A stretch of DNA of 64,000 nucleotides from Lachnospiraceae bacterium (GTDB taxonomy: Bacteria > Bacillota > Clostridia > Lachnospirales > Lachnospiraceae): contig AP025576.1 of assembly GCA_022845955.1 (NCBI GenBank), forward strand, positions 5,270,001 to 5,334,000. Direction: 5' to 3'. Below, in pieces: positions 35,377 through 44,586 of the stretch; within the stretch, counting starts at the first letter, position 1, and the number at the start of each line of letters is the position of its first letter. The position numbers and the translations under genes were made by a program. The notes under the pieces were generated by a model, which saw only the letters and a list, made by a program, of their open reading frames with translations, had not been told where the DNA came from and did not search any database.

Positions 35377-36258
35377 ATGACCTTTTTATCGTATCTGATC
35401 AGCGGCATCAGCCTGGGCAGCATCTATGCTATCATCGCACTCGGCTATACGATGGTTTACGGTATTGCAAAAATGCTGAATTTCGCCCATGGGGATGTTA
35501 TCATGGTGGGGGCCTACATATCCTTCTGTACCACCAGCTATCTGGGCCTTTCCCCTTTTATATCCGTCCTGCTTTCCATCGTTGTCTGTACCGCTCTGGG
35601 CATCGTTGTGGAACGTCTGGCTTATAAGCCTCTGCGCAAAGCACCTTCCCTTGCCGTGCTCATCACGGCTATCGGTGTATCCTACTTTTTGCAGAATGCC
35701 GCCCTTCTCATCTGGGGTTCCAGCCCCAAGACCTTCTCCTCCGTCGTAGGGAACTGGTCCTTGAAGCTTTTTGACGGACAGCTTACCATATCCGGTGTTA
35801 CTATTGTCACCGTCCTGGCCTGTATCGTCATTATGACAGCGCTGACACTGTTCACCACAAAAACCAAGACAGGGACCGCCATGCGCGCCGTATCCGAGGA
35901 TAAGGGAGCCGCACAGCTCATGGGAATCAGCGTGAATTCCACCATTTCCATAACCTTTGCCATCGGCTCCGGGCTGGCGGCTGTTGCCGGCGTCCTTTTG
36001 TGCTCCGCCTACCCCACGCTTATGCCCACCACCGGCTCCATGCCGGGCATCAAGGCCTTTACCGCTGCTGTTTTCGGCGGTATCGGATCCATTCCGGGGG
36101 CTATGCTGGGCGGTATCCTTCTGGGAATTATTGAAATTTTCGCCAAGGCATATATTTCCACCCAGCTCTCCGATGCCGTGGTTTTTGCGATGCTGATCCT
36201 TGTCCTCATCGTCAAGCCTGACGGCCTGCTGGGCAAACATATCAATGAGAAAGTGTGA
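35377..36258 (+). CDS. livH: branched-chain amino-acid ABC permease LivH
   Basis: The 293-residue permease matches LivH: N-terminal YLISGISLGSIYAIIALGYT then MVYGIAKMLNFAHGDVIMVG, and the loop DKGAAQLMGISVNSTISITF, with about eight membrane spans. It forms half of the inner-membrane channel with LivM. ATG 35377 has GTGAGG eight bases upstream; the ATG at 35368 lies in that box. livM starts 11 bases after its stop. Confidence 0.95.
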   Translation: MTFLSYLISGISLGSIYAIIALGYTMVYGIAKMLNFAHGDVIMVGAYISFCTTSYLGLSPFISVLLSIVVCTALGIVVERLAYKPLRKAPSLAVLITAIGVSYFLQNAALLIWGSSPKTFSSVVGNWSLKLFDGQLTISGVTIVTVLACIVIMTALTLFTTKTKTGTAMRAVSEDKGAAQLMGISVNSTISITFAIGSGLAAVAGVLLCSAYPTLMPTTGSMPGIKAFTAAVFGGIGSIPGAMLGGILLGIIEIFAKAYISTQLSDAVVFAMLILVLIVKPDGLLGKHINEKV

Positions 36259-36269
36259 GGTGAGACGGT

Positions 36270-37352
36270 ATGAAATCTATGAAAAAACTGCTGACAGGCA
36301 GGCGTGACAGCCTGGTTTCCTTCGGTATCGTCATCCTTGCCTATGTGATAATCCAGATCATGATATCCACGGGAAATATATCCTCTTCCCTGAAGGGCCA
36401 GCTGGTTCCCATATGCGCTTATATTGTCATGGCGGTTTCCCTCAACCTGACGGTAGGCTTTCTGGGCGAACTGTCCCTGGGGCATGCAGGTTTTATGTCC
36501 GTCGGCGCGTTTACCGGCATTGTCGTGACCACAAGCCTTGCACAGGCGATTCCTTTTGCCCCTCTCCGGCTGGCTGTTGCCATGGTCATCGCGGGCATTT
36601 TCGCCGCTTTGGCCGGGGTTATCGTGGGTGTGCCCGTCCTTCGTCTGAAGGGGGACTATCTGGCAATCGTCACTCTTGCCTTCGGCGAGATCATTAAAAA
36701 TATTATAAATGTACTTTATATCGGAATGGATGGCAGCGGACTCCATTTCAGCCTTCTGGAACAGCGTTTTACACTGGGGGAAGAAGGGAAGATGATCATC
36801 AACGGCCCCATGGGAGTCAGCGGAGTCACCAAAATATCCACCTTTACTTCCGGCTTCGTCCTCATTCTCATCACCCTGTTCCTCATCCTGAACCTCGTCC
36901 ACAGCCGGACAGGACGCGCTGTCATGTCCGTACGCGATAACCGCATCGCTGCAGAAAGCATCGGTGTTTCCGCCACCCGTTACCGGCTTCTGGCTTTTGT
37001 TATCTCCGCCGCCTTTGCCGGTATGGCAGGCACCCTGTATGCCATGAATTTCTCTACGGTTACAGCCAATAAATTCGACTTCAACACCTCTATCCTGGTA
37101 CTGGTTTTCGTGGTTCTCGGCGGACTGGGAAATATCTGGGGCTCTATCGTTGCCGCCGCCCTGCTTACGGTTCTGCCGGAATTGCTGCGCGGTCTCAACG
37201 ACTATCGTATGCTTATTTACGCGATTCTGCTCATCGCCATGATGATCTTCAATAACTCCGGCCTGAAAACACGACTTCTGGAAAAACGCGCGGCACGCCG
37301 CGCCGGTGATCCGAAGGACACGGCCGCATTATCTGATAAGGAGGAGGCATAA
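36270..37352 (+). CDS. livM: branched-chain amino-acid ABC permease LivM
   Basis: The 360-residue permease has the LivM features SLNLTVGFLGELSLGHAGFM, DYLAIVTLAFGEIIKNIINV and the coupling loop RDNRIAAESIGVSATRYRLL, plus about nine membrane spans. It pairs with LivH. The C-terminus carries a charged tail. It is two bases from livG, so expression is coupled. Confidence 0.95.
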   Translation: MKSMKKLLTGRRDSLVSFGIVILAYVIIQIMISTGNISSSLKGQLVPICAYIVMAVSLNLTVGFLGELSLGHAGFMSVGAFTGIVVTTSLAQAIPFAPLRLAVAMVIAGIFAALAGVIVGVPVLRLKGDYLAIVTLAFGEIIKNIINVLYIGMDGSGLHFSLLEQRFTLGEEGKMIINGPMGVSGVTKISTFTSGFVLILITLFLILNLVHSRTGRAVMSVRDNRIAAESIGVSATRYRLLAFVISAAFAGMAGTLYAMNFSTVTANKFDFNTSILVLVFVVLGGLGNIWGSIVAAALLTVLPELLRGLNDYRMLIYAILLIAMMIFNNSGLKTRLLEKRAARRAGDPKDTAALSDKEEA

Positions 37353-37354
37353 CT

Positions 37355-38113
37355 ATGGCAATGCTGGACGTAACAAAACTTAGCATCTCCTTCGGCGGCC
37401 TGCGGGCGGTGGATGAACTGACCATGCAGATAGAGGAAGGCGGCCTGGTGGGCCTTATCGGTCCCAACGGCGCCGGAAAAACCACCGTATTCAATATGCT
37501 TACCGGTGTATACCAGCCCACGGAGGGCGGCATCCGCCTGGACGGCAAAAACCTGATCGGCAAAAAACCGGCAGATATCTGTAAAATGGGTGTCGCCCGT
37601 ACCTTTCAGAATATCCGTCTGTTCCCCAAACTGTCCGTGCTCGATAATGTAAAAACAGGCCTTCACAACCAGGTGACCTACTCCCTGGCCGAAAGTATGC
37701 TCCATCTGGGCAGCTTTTCCCGGAAAGAAAAGGAAATGGATCAAAAAGCCCTGGAAATCCTTAGTGTTTTCGGCCTGGACAGCTCCGCCTATGATCTGGC
37801 TTCCAACCTGCCCTACGGCAAACAGCGCAAGCTGGAAATCTCCCGGGCGCTTGCCACCAGCCCCAAGCTTCTTCTGCTGGATGAGCCTGCTGCCGGCATG
37901 AATCCCAACGAGACCGGGGAGCTGATGGATACCATCAGCCTTGTCCGCAAAAAATACGGAGTGACCATCCTTCTCATCGAACACGATATGAAGCTGGTAC
38001 AGGGTATCTGCGAATATCTGTACGTATTGAACTTCGGCAAACTGCTGGCAGAAGGAACCCCTGCCCAGGTACTGAACGATCCGGCGGTCATCAAAGCCTA
38101 TCTGGGCGATTAA
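37355..38113 (+). CDS. livG: branched-chain amino-acid ABC ATPase LivG
   Basis: The 252-residue ATPase has Walker A (GLIGPNGAGKTTVFNMLTGV), an altered signature (LPYGKQRKLEISRALA), Walker B (LLLLDEPAAGMNPNET) and switch His (LLIEHDMKLV). The LPYGKQ signature and the VARTFQNIRLFPKLSVLDNV segment are specific for LivG. It drives LivHM with LivF. Confidence 0.96.
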   Translation: MAMLDVTKLSISFGGLRAVDELTMQIEEGGLVGLIGPNGAGKTTVFNMLTGVYQPTEGGIRLDGKNLIGKKPADICKMGVARTFQNIRLFPKLSVLDNVKTGLHNQVTYSLAESMLHLGSFSRKEKEMDQKALEILSVFGLDSSAYDLASNLPYGKQRKLEISRALATSPKLLLLDEPAAGMNPNETGELMDTISLVRKKYGVTILLIEHDMKLVQGICEYLYVLNFGKLLAEGTPAQVLNDPAVIKAYLGD

Positions 38114-38128
38114 AGGAGGTCTTAATTC

Positions 38129-38839
38129 ATGGCAATGCTTACCGTAGAAAATCTGAATGTATATTATGGCATGATCCACGCGCTGAAGGGTCTGTCTTTC
38201 CATGTAGACGAAGGCGAAATCGTAGCCCTCATCGGCGCCAACGGCGCCGGAAAAACCACCACCCTGCAGACCGTCAGCGGCATCCTCCCTGCGAAATCCG
38301 GTTCCATTAATTTTCAGGGTAAGGAAATCTCCTCAGTCCCCGGAAACCAGATCGTAAAACTGGGTATGTCCCATGTCCCGGAAGGACGGCGGATGTTCTC
38401 CAACCTCACCGTATATGAAAACCTGATGATGGGCGCTTATACCCGCAAAAATAAAAAAGAGATTGCCGACACCCTGGAAATGGTGTATGAACGTTTCCCC
38501 AGGCTGCGGGAACGTACCCGCCAGCTGGCAGGCACCCTGTCCGGCGGGGAACAGCAGATGCTGGCTATGGGCCGCGCACTGATGGCACAGCCCCGGATCA
38601 TCCTCATGGATGAACCTTCCATGGGACTGTCGCCCTTGTTCGTTACGGAAATTTTCAAAATCATAACCGAAGTCAATAAACAGGGCGTTACCATCCTGCT
38701 TGTGGAACAGAATGCAAAAAAAGCGCTTTCCATCGCCAACCGCGCCTACGTTCTGGAAACCGGAAAAATTGTTAACGAAGGAGAGGCCCGCGCCCTTCTT
38801 GATGATGAATCCATCAAAAAAGCGTACCTGGGTGAATAA
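38129..38839 (+). CDS. livF: branched-chain amino-acid ABC ATPase LivF
   Basis: The 236-residue ATPase shows Walker A (ALIGANGAGKTTTLQTVSGI), the LivF-type HVPEGRRMFSNLTVYENLMM, signature (LSGGEQQMLAMGRALM), Walker B (IILMDEPSMGLSP) and the NQGVTILLVEQNAKKAL-like end. AGGAGG precedes its start, 15 bases after livG. A GC-rich hairpin (about 38840-38875) lies after the stop, before the kinase-like gene. Confidence 0.96.
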   Translation: MAMLTVENLNVYYGMIHALKGLSFHVDEGEIVALIGANGAGKTTTLQTVSGILPAKSGSINFQGKEISSVPGNQIVKLGMSHVPEGRRMFSNLTVYENLMMGAYTRKNKKEIADTLEMVYERFPRLRERTRQLAGTLSGGEQQMLAMGRALMAQPRIILMDEPSMGLSPLFVTEIFKIITEVNKQGVTILLVEQNAKKALSIANRAYVLETGKIVNEGEARALLDDESIKKAYLGE

Positions 38840-38918
38840 CCGGGCGGAACAAAGGGGAAAATCCCCTGCCCGTTAATGAACTCACATTTTGCCACGCAAA
38901 ATCAGGAGGATTTATATT

Positions 38919-39554
38919 ATGGAGAAAATAATTATTACCATTGCACGCCAATATGGCAGCGGCGGACGGACCGTCGGGAAAATGCTGGCCGAACGCCTGC
39001 AGATCCCTTACTATGACAGGGAAATTATCTCAATGGCCTCCGAAGAAAGCGGCATCAATCCCACCCTGTTCCAGGACGAGAAAAAAACACACAGCCTGCG
39101 TGCTTTTTTCACAGGCGGCTATCACAACGCCAAACTGCTGTCCCCGGAAAGCGCCGGCTTTACAAGAGACGATAACCTGTTTAACTACCAGGCCAAAATC
39201 ATCCGCCAGCTGGCGGACGAAGGCTCCTGTGTGCTGATCGGCCGCTGCGCCGACCACGTATTGAAGGATATGCCCGGTGTCGCCCGTGTCTTTGTCCATG
39301 CCCCGGCAGATTTCTGCCTGCGTGAAGCTATGAAGGTAAACAGCCAGCCGGAGAACGAAGTGGTGAAGCTCATCGCAAAAACGGATGAATACAGAGCACA
39401 CTATTATAAATACTATACCGGAAAAGAATGGAAAAATGCCCTGAATTACGATCTGTCACTGGACAGCTCCAGGCTTGGTTTTGACGGTACGGTGGAAGCG
39501 ATCCTGGCTTATATTGAAGTCCGCAGGAAATTCGACCCGCAGATGAAGGGATGA
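38919..39554 (+). CDS. cytidylate-kinase-like P-loop kinase
   Basis: The 211-residue protein belongs to the cytidylate-kinase-like family (AAA_26 type). The P-loop is ITIARQYGSGGRTVGKMLAE, followed by PYYDREIISMASEESGI and a VLIGRCADHVLKD core. Such proteins are common in Clostridia, often near transporters, and their substrate is not established. AGGAGG before ATG 38919 sets the start; the frame opens at 38889. It ends the liv transcription unit, just before a strong terminator, so it may be co-regulated with branched-chain uptake. Confidence 0.88.
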   Translation: MEKIIITIARQYGSGGRTVGKMLAERLQIPYYDREIISMASEESGINPTLFQDEKKTHSLRAFFTGGYHNAKLLSPESAGFTRDDNLFNYQAKIIRQLADEGSCVLIGRCADHVLKDMPGVARVFVHAPADFCLREAMKVNSQPENEVVKLIAKTDEYRAHYYKYYTGKEWKNALNYDLSLDSSRLGFDGTVEAILAYIEVRRKFDPQMKG

Positions 39555-39591
39555 CTGTACCGAACGGATCGTTACCGATATCCCTTAAGAT

Positions 39592-39641
39592 AAAACCAGC
39601 CCCCGGCTATCGTAATCTTTCGATAGCCGGGGGCTGGTTTT
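39592..39641 (+). terminator. strong terminator of the liv operon
   Basis: AAAACCAGCCCCCGGCTATCG (39592-39612, given as positions) pairs perfectly with 39621-39641 around an eight-base loop and ends in TTTTG. Confidence 0.92.
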
Positions 39642-39731
39642 GTCCGTATGCCTCAGAACCCCTTATGATATATACCTGCAAGTACGCAAGTGCAAAACCC
39701 GAATCTATCTGCCGATACCAGGAGGATATTT

Positions 39732-40265
39732 ATGATTTACTATAAAGACACAAATCTAATTATACGACGGATGCAGGAGCCTGATCCGCAGATTTTCAGC
39801 GATGAGGAATGCAGACAGGGATGGAAGGCTTCCCCTGAAAAATATAAAAGACGGATTGCAGACGAGGAAAAAGGAATCGCAGCCGCCCTTACCGCAGAAT
39901 ATAAAGGCCTGCCTGCAGGCTATATTAATGTATACCTAAACTGTCCGGCCGGTCCGTTTGCCAACAAAAATATACCTGAAATAGTGGATTTCGGTGTTTT
40001 GGAAAAATATCGGAACAAGGGCATTGGTACCCGCCTGATGGATACTGCGGAAAGACTGGCCCAAAACCTCTCCGGTATCGTCTGTCTCGGAGTCGGCCTT
40101 CATGCCGGCTACGGAAGTGCCCAGCGGATGTACATAAAAAGAGGATATATACCGGACGGTTCCGGAATCTGGTACCGTGACAGAACCTGTACCCCTTATA
40201 GCCAATGCTGTAATGATGATGATTTGATTTTATATCTGAGTAAAGTACTGAAACCAATACAATAG
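39732..40265 (+). CDS. GNAT-family N-acetyltransferase
   Basis: The 177-residue protein has the GNAT core: PEIVDFGVLEKYRNKGIGTR with the acetyl-CoA loop YRNKGIGTRLMD, and the C-terminal AQRMYIKRGYIPDG. It transfers an acyl group from acyl-CoA to an amine; the substrate is unknown. AGGAGG before ATG 39732 defines the start. It is followed after 17 bases by an HD-domain protein. Confidence 0.9.
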   Translation: MIYYKDTNLIIRRMQEPDPQIFSDEECRQGWKASPEKYKRRIADEEKGIAAALTAEYKGLPAGYINVYLNCPAGPFANKNIPEIVDFGVLEKYRNKGIGTRLMDTAERLAQNLSGIVCLGVGLHAGYGSAQRMYIKRGYIPDGSGIWYRDRTCTPYSQCCNDDDLILYLSKVLKPIQ

Positions 40266-40282
40266 TTATAAGGAGACACCAC

Positions 40283-41287
40283 ATGTTATTAAACAGTATT
40301 TATCATAAAGAAATACCACTGTTCATTAGTGATTTTTTCGATACAGAACCTATGCAGCGCCTGAAAACACTGGGAATGGATTGTGGATGTGAATATACAA
40401 ATTTTCCTGCTTATAGACATTGTATAAAATATAACCGTCTCGAACATAGTTTGGGCGTTGCCCTTATCATATGGCATTTTACCGGAGACAGGAAGCAGAC
40501 CATTGCGGGATTGCTGCATGATATAAGTACACCTGTTTTTTCCCATACAGTTGATTTCTTAAATAAGGATTATCTTCTCCAGGAATCTACCGAATCAGAT
40601 ACTGCTGCATTCATAACAAAGTCGGAACAGATTATGCAGCTACTAGATAAATACGCACTTCCCCTTGAAGCTGTATGTAATTATCATATATATCCCATTG
40701 CTGATAATAGTTCTCCTAAGCTGTCTGCAGACAGACTGGAATATACTTTCCGGAAGTTTATGAGTTTTGGGCTGAAATCCTTAAGTGACATTGCTTCTTA
40801 TTACTCTGATTTAATTATAGGGAAAAATGAAGCAAAGGAGGATGAGCTCATGTTTAATTCTTTAAATAAAGCTGAGGATTTCTTTAATTACTCATTAAAA
40901 AATTCTTTCAATGATATATCAGATGATGACAGATATGCCATGCAGTATCTGGCCGATATCTTATTTTATGCGTTGAATAAAGGTATTCTCATACATGATG
41001 ATTTATATACCACCGAACCAAAGGTAATTAGCAAAATAAAAGCTGTTCCTGAAACAAAGAAGGCCTGGAATCAATTCTGCACTTTTACTCGAACAATTCG
41101 TTCTATGGAAAATTCCTGTAATATTGATAGGAAGTGGATACGTGTATCTTCCAAAAAACGATATATAGATCCTTACGTTCTTTCCCAGGGACGCGTATCT
41201 TCAGTTTCTGATCAACAAACCCAAAAGATTAAAAAATTCCTTTCCACGAATACGGATTACTGGATAACCGCGATAAACCCAAAATAG
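40283..41287 (+). CDS. HD-domain phosphohydrolase-like protein
   Basis: The 334-residue protein has an HD metal site: YNRLEHSLGVALIIWHF (first His), LLHDISTPVFSHTVDF (His-Asp pair) and a distal Asp in the helical part. Enzymes of this kind hydrolyse nucleotides such as dNTPs or (p)ppGpp. Its lower GC compared with the flanking operons suggests acquisition. It may be co-transcribed with the upstream acetyltransferase. Confidence 0.87.
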   Translation: MLLNSIYHKEIPLFISDFFDTEPMQRLKTLGMDCGCEYTNFPAYRHCIKYNRLEHSLGVALIIWHFTGDRKQTIAGLLHDISTPVFSHTVDFLNKDYLLQESTESDTAAFITKSEQIMQLLDKYALPLEAVCNYHIYPIADNSSPKLSADRLEYTFRKFMSFGLKSLSDIASYYSDLIIGKNEAKEDELMFNSLNKAEDFFNYSLKNSFNDISDDDRYAMQYLADILFYALNKGILIHDDLYTTEPKVISKIKAVPETKKAWNQFCTFTRTIRSMENSCNIDRKWIRVSSKKRYIDPYVLSQGRVSSVSDQQTQKIKKFLSTNTDYWITAINPK

Positions 41288-41391
41288 ATACGCATCTGCA
41301 ACCTGCAGTTGACCAAATATACAGTACTCCTGCTGGTGTGCAACCGCTACTTTTGTTATCTTGAAACCATAAAAATAAGGAGGTACCAATT

Positions 41392-41850
41392 ATGGATATT
41401 TCAGAAAAAATTCTAAAACTAAGAAAGGCAAATAATATGACACAGGAGCAGCTTGCGGAACAGCTCCAGGTCTCCAGGCAGGCGGTATCCAAATGGGAAT
41501 CCGGTCAGGCTGTCCCGGATGCGGATAAGCTGCCGGCGATGAGTGACCTGTTTCATGTAACCATCGATTATCTGCTGAAGCCGTCCGAAATTGATGAGCT
41601 TTCTATTAAGACGGAAATCCTGGAAAAGCAACAACAGGAAATGATACAGAAAGAACGGAAACGGGACGCCTTCTTCCACTGTCTTTTCAGTTGCCTGGCA
41701 ATTTATCTCATTGCATTTGCCGTTTATTTTATCGGACATTTTTATTTTCAAATCTGGAATCCATCCGTTATTTTTGCGGAATTCCTGATAGCTACGGCTA
41801 TCTGCATTCTGGTATGTCTGAAATACCGCAATAACAGCAAAAAGGAATAA
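41392..41850 (+). CDS. XRE-family regulator with membrane anchor
   Basis: The 152-residue protein opens with an XRE helix-turn-helix (LRKANNMTQEQLAEQLQVSR, QAVSKWESGQAVPDADKL). A short charged coiled coil follows, then two hydrophobic helices (LFSCLAIYLIAFAVYFIGHF and FAEFLIATAICILVCL). This layout gives a membrane-tethered DNA-binding protein. AAGGAGG precedes its ATG. No partner gene is seen; targets unknown. Confidence 0.9.
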   Translation: MDISEKILKLRKANNMTQEQLAEQLQVSRQAVSKWESGQAVPDADKLPAMSDLFHVTIDYLLKPSEIDELSIKTEILEKQQQEMIQKERKRDAFFHCLFSCLAIYLIAFAVYFIGHFYFQIWNPSVIFAEFLIATAICILVCLKYRNNSKKE

Positions 41851-41934
41851 AATAACTTTGGAAGGCGCAGAACCGTTACGGGTGCCGCTGTCATGGGCAC
41901 CCGCATGGTGAGAACTGCCTGTGGTAACGGTTAC

Positions 41935-42066
41935 GTTACTGTTCACTCAGTACTGTGCATTTACTGCACGGTACGTGAGAAAGTGATTCAAGAGTGCATA
42001 AATCCCATCACCGCAGGTGATTTTTATGGATTTATGCTTGTTACTGGTCACGGAGTGAACAGTAAC
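41935..42066. repeat. 132-bp element with 14-bp terminal inverted repeats
   Basis: GTTACTGTTCACTC (41935-41948) and GAGTGAACAGTAAC (42053-42066) are perfect complements. Inside are a CTGTGCATTTACTGCACGG hairpin and a GCATAAATCC/GGATTTATGC hairpin. Related copies lie at 20537-20579 and 54864-54994. It has the form of a small non-autonomous mobile element. The 41851-42204 gap holds nothing else apart from a possible TATAAT at 42130-42135. Confidence 0.75.
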
Positions 42067-42204
42067 ACGGTTACGGTATATGAATAAAAGTATTTTTAAA
42101 AATGGTTTCCTCATCTATATACAATAGTGTATAATAAACATTGGTACGAATATTTTTGTCCCATACAGATTCTCATCACGTTGCCAATTATCAGGAGGAA
42201 TCAT

Positions 42205-42624
42205 ATGCTGAAACAATTATCAATCTATGCCGAAAACAGGAAAGCCACATTAAAAAATATTACCGGTATCCTGGAAGCAGAGCAGATTAATATTCTCGGT
42301 TCTGTCACCAATGACAGCGCGGAATACGGTATTGTCCGCATGGTAGTATCCGATCCGGTTAAAGCAGCAAAGGCTTTGGAAAAGGAAGGCTATCTATGTA
42401 AACTCACCGAAGTAACCGGCGTGGAAGTGGCCGATGAAATCGGGAATCTGCACCATCTTCTGCAGGCGCTTTCCGAAAGTAATATTAACGTGGATTATGT
42501 TTACCTCTCCTTTAACCGGAATACAGGAATGCCCATTCTGATCTTCCATACCGATGATATTACGGAGGTGGAAGGGTGCCTGACGACAAAGGGATTTACC
42601 GTTGTACAAGGTGACCGATTTTAA
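42205..42624 (+). CDS. tandem ACT-domain protein
   Basis: The 139-residue protein consists of two ACT domains: LSIYAENRKATLKNITGILE for the first and LHHLLQALSESNINVDYVYL for the second. Such stand-alone proteins bind amino acids and regulate metabolism allosterically. AGGAGG before ATG 42205 sets the start; the frame opens at 42127. It lies just after the 132-bp repeat element. The ligand is unknown. Confidence 0.9.
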   Translation: MLKQLSIYAENRKATLKNITGILEAEQINILGSVTNDSAEYGIVRMVVSDPVKAAKALEKEGYLCKLTEVTGVEVADEIGNLHHLLQALSESNINVDYVYLSFNRNTGMPILIFHTDDITEVEGCLTTKGFTVVQGDRF

Positions 42625-42758
42625 TGGTATTCACAAAACTGCCGGACCGCTTGTGGTGTATCTCACTTGCCAGGAGGATATTCCCCGATTAAGCGTCCGG
42701 TTTTCTTTGTGTAACAGTCTTTATTCTTCCCCTGCATTTTCCGCTGCCTTATCTCTTC

Positions 42759-42872
42759 CCGCCTTTTTTGAAAGGCGGCTGGTAAAACGTATTGAAATCG
42801 AAATACCTGTTGCGTAATTCGCTTTCATAGGTAAGCCAACCAATAAACAGCTTACAGGCCTCATATTCCCGA
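42759..42872 (-). pseudogene. duplicated 3' end of the transglutaminase-like gene
   Basis: The minus strand encodes EYEACKLFIGWLTYESELRN then RYFDFNTFYQPPFKKGGKR and a stop. It matches the last 37 codons of the transglutaminase-like gene at 43655 with about 80% identity, at nearly the same DNA level (about 85%). No start or upstream part exists. Together with the full gene it brackets the AbrB/PIN pair. Confidence 0.85.
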
Positions 42873-42917
42873 TGTCCCATATTTTACCCATTAACGCTTT
42901 CCAATATATCTCTATGG

Positions 42918-43320
42918 TCAAACGTACTTATCGAGGAATTCTTTAGGTGTAAGGATTTCAGGCTTCTCAATTTCCATTTCCGCAAAGTCCTTATCCCCGG
43001 TGATTAAAATATCCACATTTTCCACGATGGCTGTATATAGTACCGGATAATCATTGCTGTCACGAATTTGGAAAAGGCCTGCCGGTATATTTATTGTACG
43101 GCGTGTATACCAGTTCATACCCCAATTTTGAAAGAAAAAGGTCTATCACACCCTTCTTAGCCGGGAATTTCTTATCGGCAACCACTATCAGTTCTTCCAC
43201 TACAAAGGAAGACAAAACCAGGGTATGTTTTTGGGTAATGCACTCCAGCATCTGCATAAAACGTTTTCCCGGAAAGATAATCATAGAAATCAGGACATTA
43301 GTGTCAAGCATAATTCGCAT
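42918..43320 (-). pseudogene. PIN-domain toxin, frameshifted
   Basis: Two overlapping frames, 43060-43320 and 42918-43118, together encode one PIN ribonuclease of about 133 residues. The first has the N-terminal acidic site (MRIMLDTNVLISMIIFPGK) and SSFVVEELIVVADKKFP. The second has RDSNDYPVLYTAIVENVDIL and ITGDKDF with later catalytic Asp residues. One extra base near 43085 (in AATAAATATA) shifts the frame; removing it would restore YTPYNN-IPAGLFQ. PIN toxins cleave RNA and are held in check by the antitoxin, whose gene overlaps by one base. As sequenced the toxin is probably dead. Confidence 0.82.
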
Positions 43321-43580
43321 TATCGGCCATTACTCCTTTCAGCACGGATTTCTTTGACCATATCCACTACGTCCTGTTCACCCTTCAAACCTAGTGCCTC
43401 TGCCATACCCTGAAATTCCCGTTGGGCCTCCAGCAGTGCATTGACAGAAGCATTCATCATAACTACTTTGTTACCCTCCTGCACAAATAATACCTTATCA
43501 CCATCCTTCACACCAAGCAGTTTGCGGATAGAAGCAGGAATAGTAATCTGGCCTTTAGAAGTAATTTTTGCTAGTTCCAT
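43320..43580 (-). CDS. AbrB/SpoVT-type antitoxin
   Basis: The 86-residue protein has the swapped-hairpin AbrB fold at the N-terminus (KITSKGQITIPASIRKLLGV, KDGDKVLFVQEGNKVVM) and a C-terminal helical tail that would bind the toxin. It overlaps the PIN gene start by one base (TAATG), the usual toxin-antitoxin arrangement, and probably represses its own promoter. AAGGAG precedes the ATG. Confidence 0.9.
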   Translation of the reverse strand: MELAKITSKGQITIPASIRKLLGVKDGDKVLFVQEGNKVVMMNASVNALLEAQREFQGMAEALGLKGEQDVVDMVKEIRAERSNGR

Positions 43581-43654
43581 AAATATAACTCCTTTCTATA
43601 TTCAATGAATTCCTTACTTTCCTTCCCTTATTATATACAAAATAACAAGATATA

Positions 43655-44515
43655 TCAACTTTTTCCGCCTTTTTTGAGAGGCGGCTGGTAAAACGTATTG
43701 ATATCAATATATCTGTTGCATAATTCGCTTTCATAGGCAAGCCAATCGGAAAAAAGCTTACAGGCCCCGTATTCCTTAATCCGATACTGCAAGTTTGCAA
43801 CCATCCGCTCGTGGACATCAAATCCGGCAGGCGCTAATTCCAACATATTCCCATATTCCCGATGCACTCCATACCCTTGCACAGACTTGCTTCTGAGAAA
43901 AAATAAATTTTTAGCGTAATATTCTTTTATATCCTCCAAATCGGACACCCTCTCCCCGTTATAATCCAGATTATCGGAAAAAGAATACCCGCCGCCGCTG
44001 ATAACCAAATTCCTGATATCGTACAAATTCAGCACCGCACCGGAAGTGTCCGCACAATAACTCCCATAGGTAGGATCCAGCAAAATCCACTTATTCCATT
44101 CCGTGATAAAAACCTCGGCCACCACATGGTTATCTCCATCCGCGGCAGCCGCGGGCATCATATAAACCACCCGTGCATACATGCCTGCTGCAAGAAGACA
44201 TTCCGCCAGAACAATAGACATGGCCAGACAGTTGACTCCAAAGCCTTCCTTTTTATAAGCTAAGGAAAGCAAATGTAAGGCATCCTGTGGATCGGAATTA
44301 TCATAATTTCCTTTATGCCTTATATTTTGATGAACCCATTCCAACAAATGCAATGCCTGCAAAAACGTACCGCCCTTCCCTGCTGTATGACGGATACCAT
44401 ATTCCCTTTCCAGCTCCTGGTATTCTTCACAGGAAAAGATATAACTGATTTCTGCTTTTTTGTCAGCACGAAAGTTTTTGTTCGCTGCTAAAAGTACATC
44501 ATATTCAGTGCTCAT
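43655..44515 (-). CDS. transglutaminase-like cysteine protease-fold protein
   Basis: The 286-residue protein shows the transglutaminase core triad: Cys in GFGVNCLAMSIVLAECLLAA, His in DNHVVAEVFITEWNKW and Asp in ILLDPTYGSY. Such bacterial proteins act as proteases or cross-linkers. No signal peptide is seen. GAGGGGG before ATG 44515 sets the start. Its last 37 codons are duplicated at 42759-42872 on the far side of the AbrB/PIN module. Confidence 0.86.
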   Translation of the reverse strand: MSTEYDVLLAANKNFRADKKAEISYIFSCEEYQELEREYGIRHTAGKGGTFLQALHLLEWVHQNIRHKGNYDNSDPQDALHLLSLAYKKEGFGVNCLAMSIVLAECLLAAGMYARVVYMMPAAAADGDNHVVAEVFITEWNKWILLDPTYGSYCADTSGAVLNLYDIRNLVISGGGYSFSDNLDYNGERVSDLEDIKEYYAKNLFFLRSKSVQGYGVHREYGNMLELAPAGFDVHERMVANLQYRIKEYGACKLFSDWLAYESELCNRYIDINTFYQPPLKKGGKS

Positions 44516-44586
44516 AAATTTCCCCCTCAAAGGCCGTCCTCTTCAGGACATGCACCTGTATCCGACCATTGTTTTTGGCTGAAACA

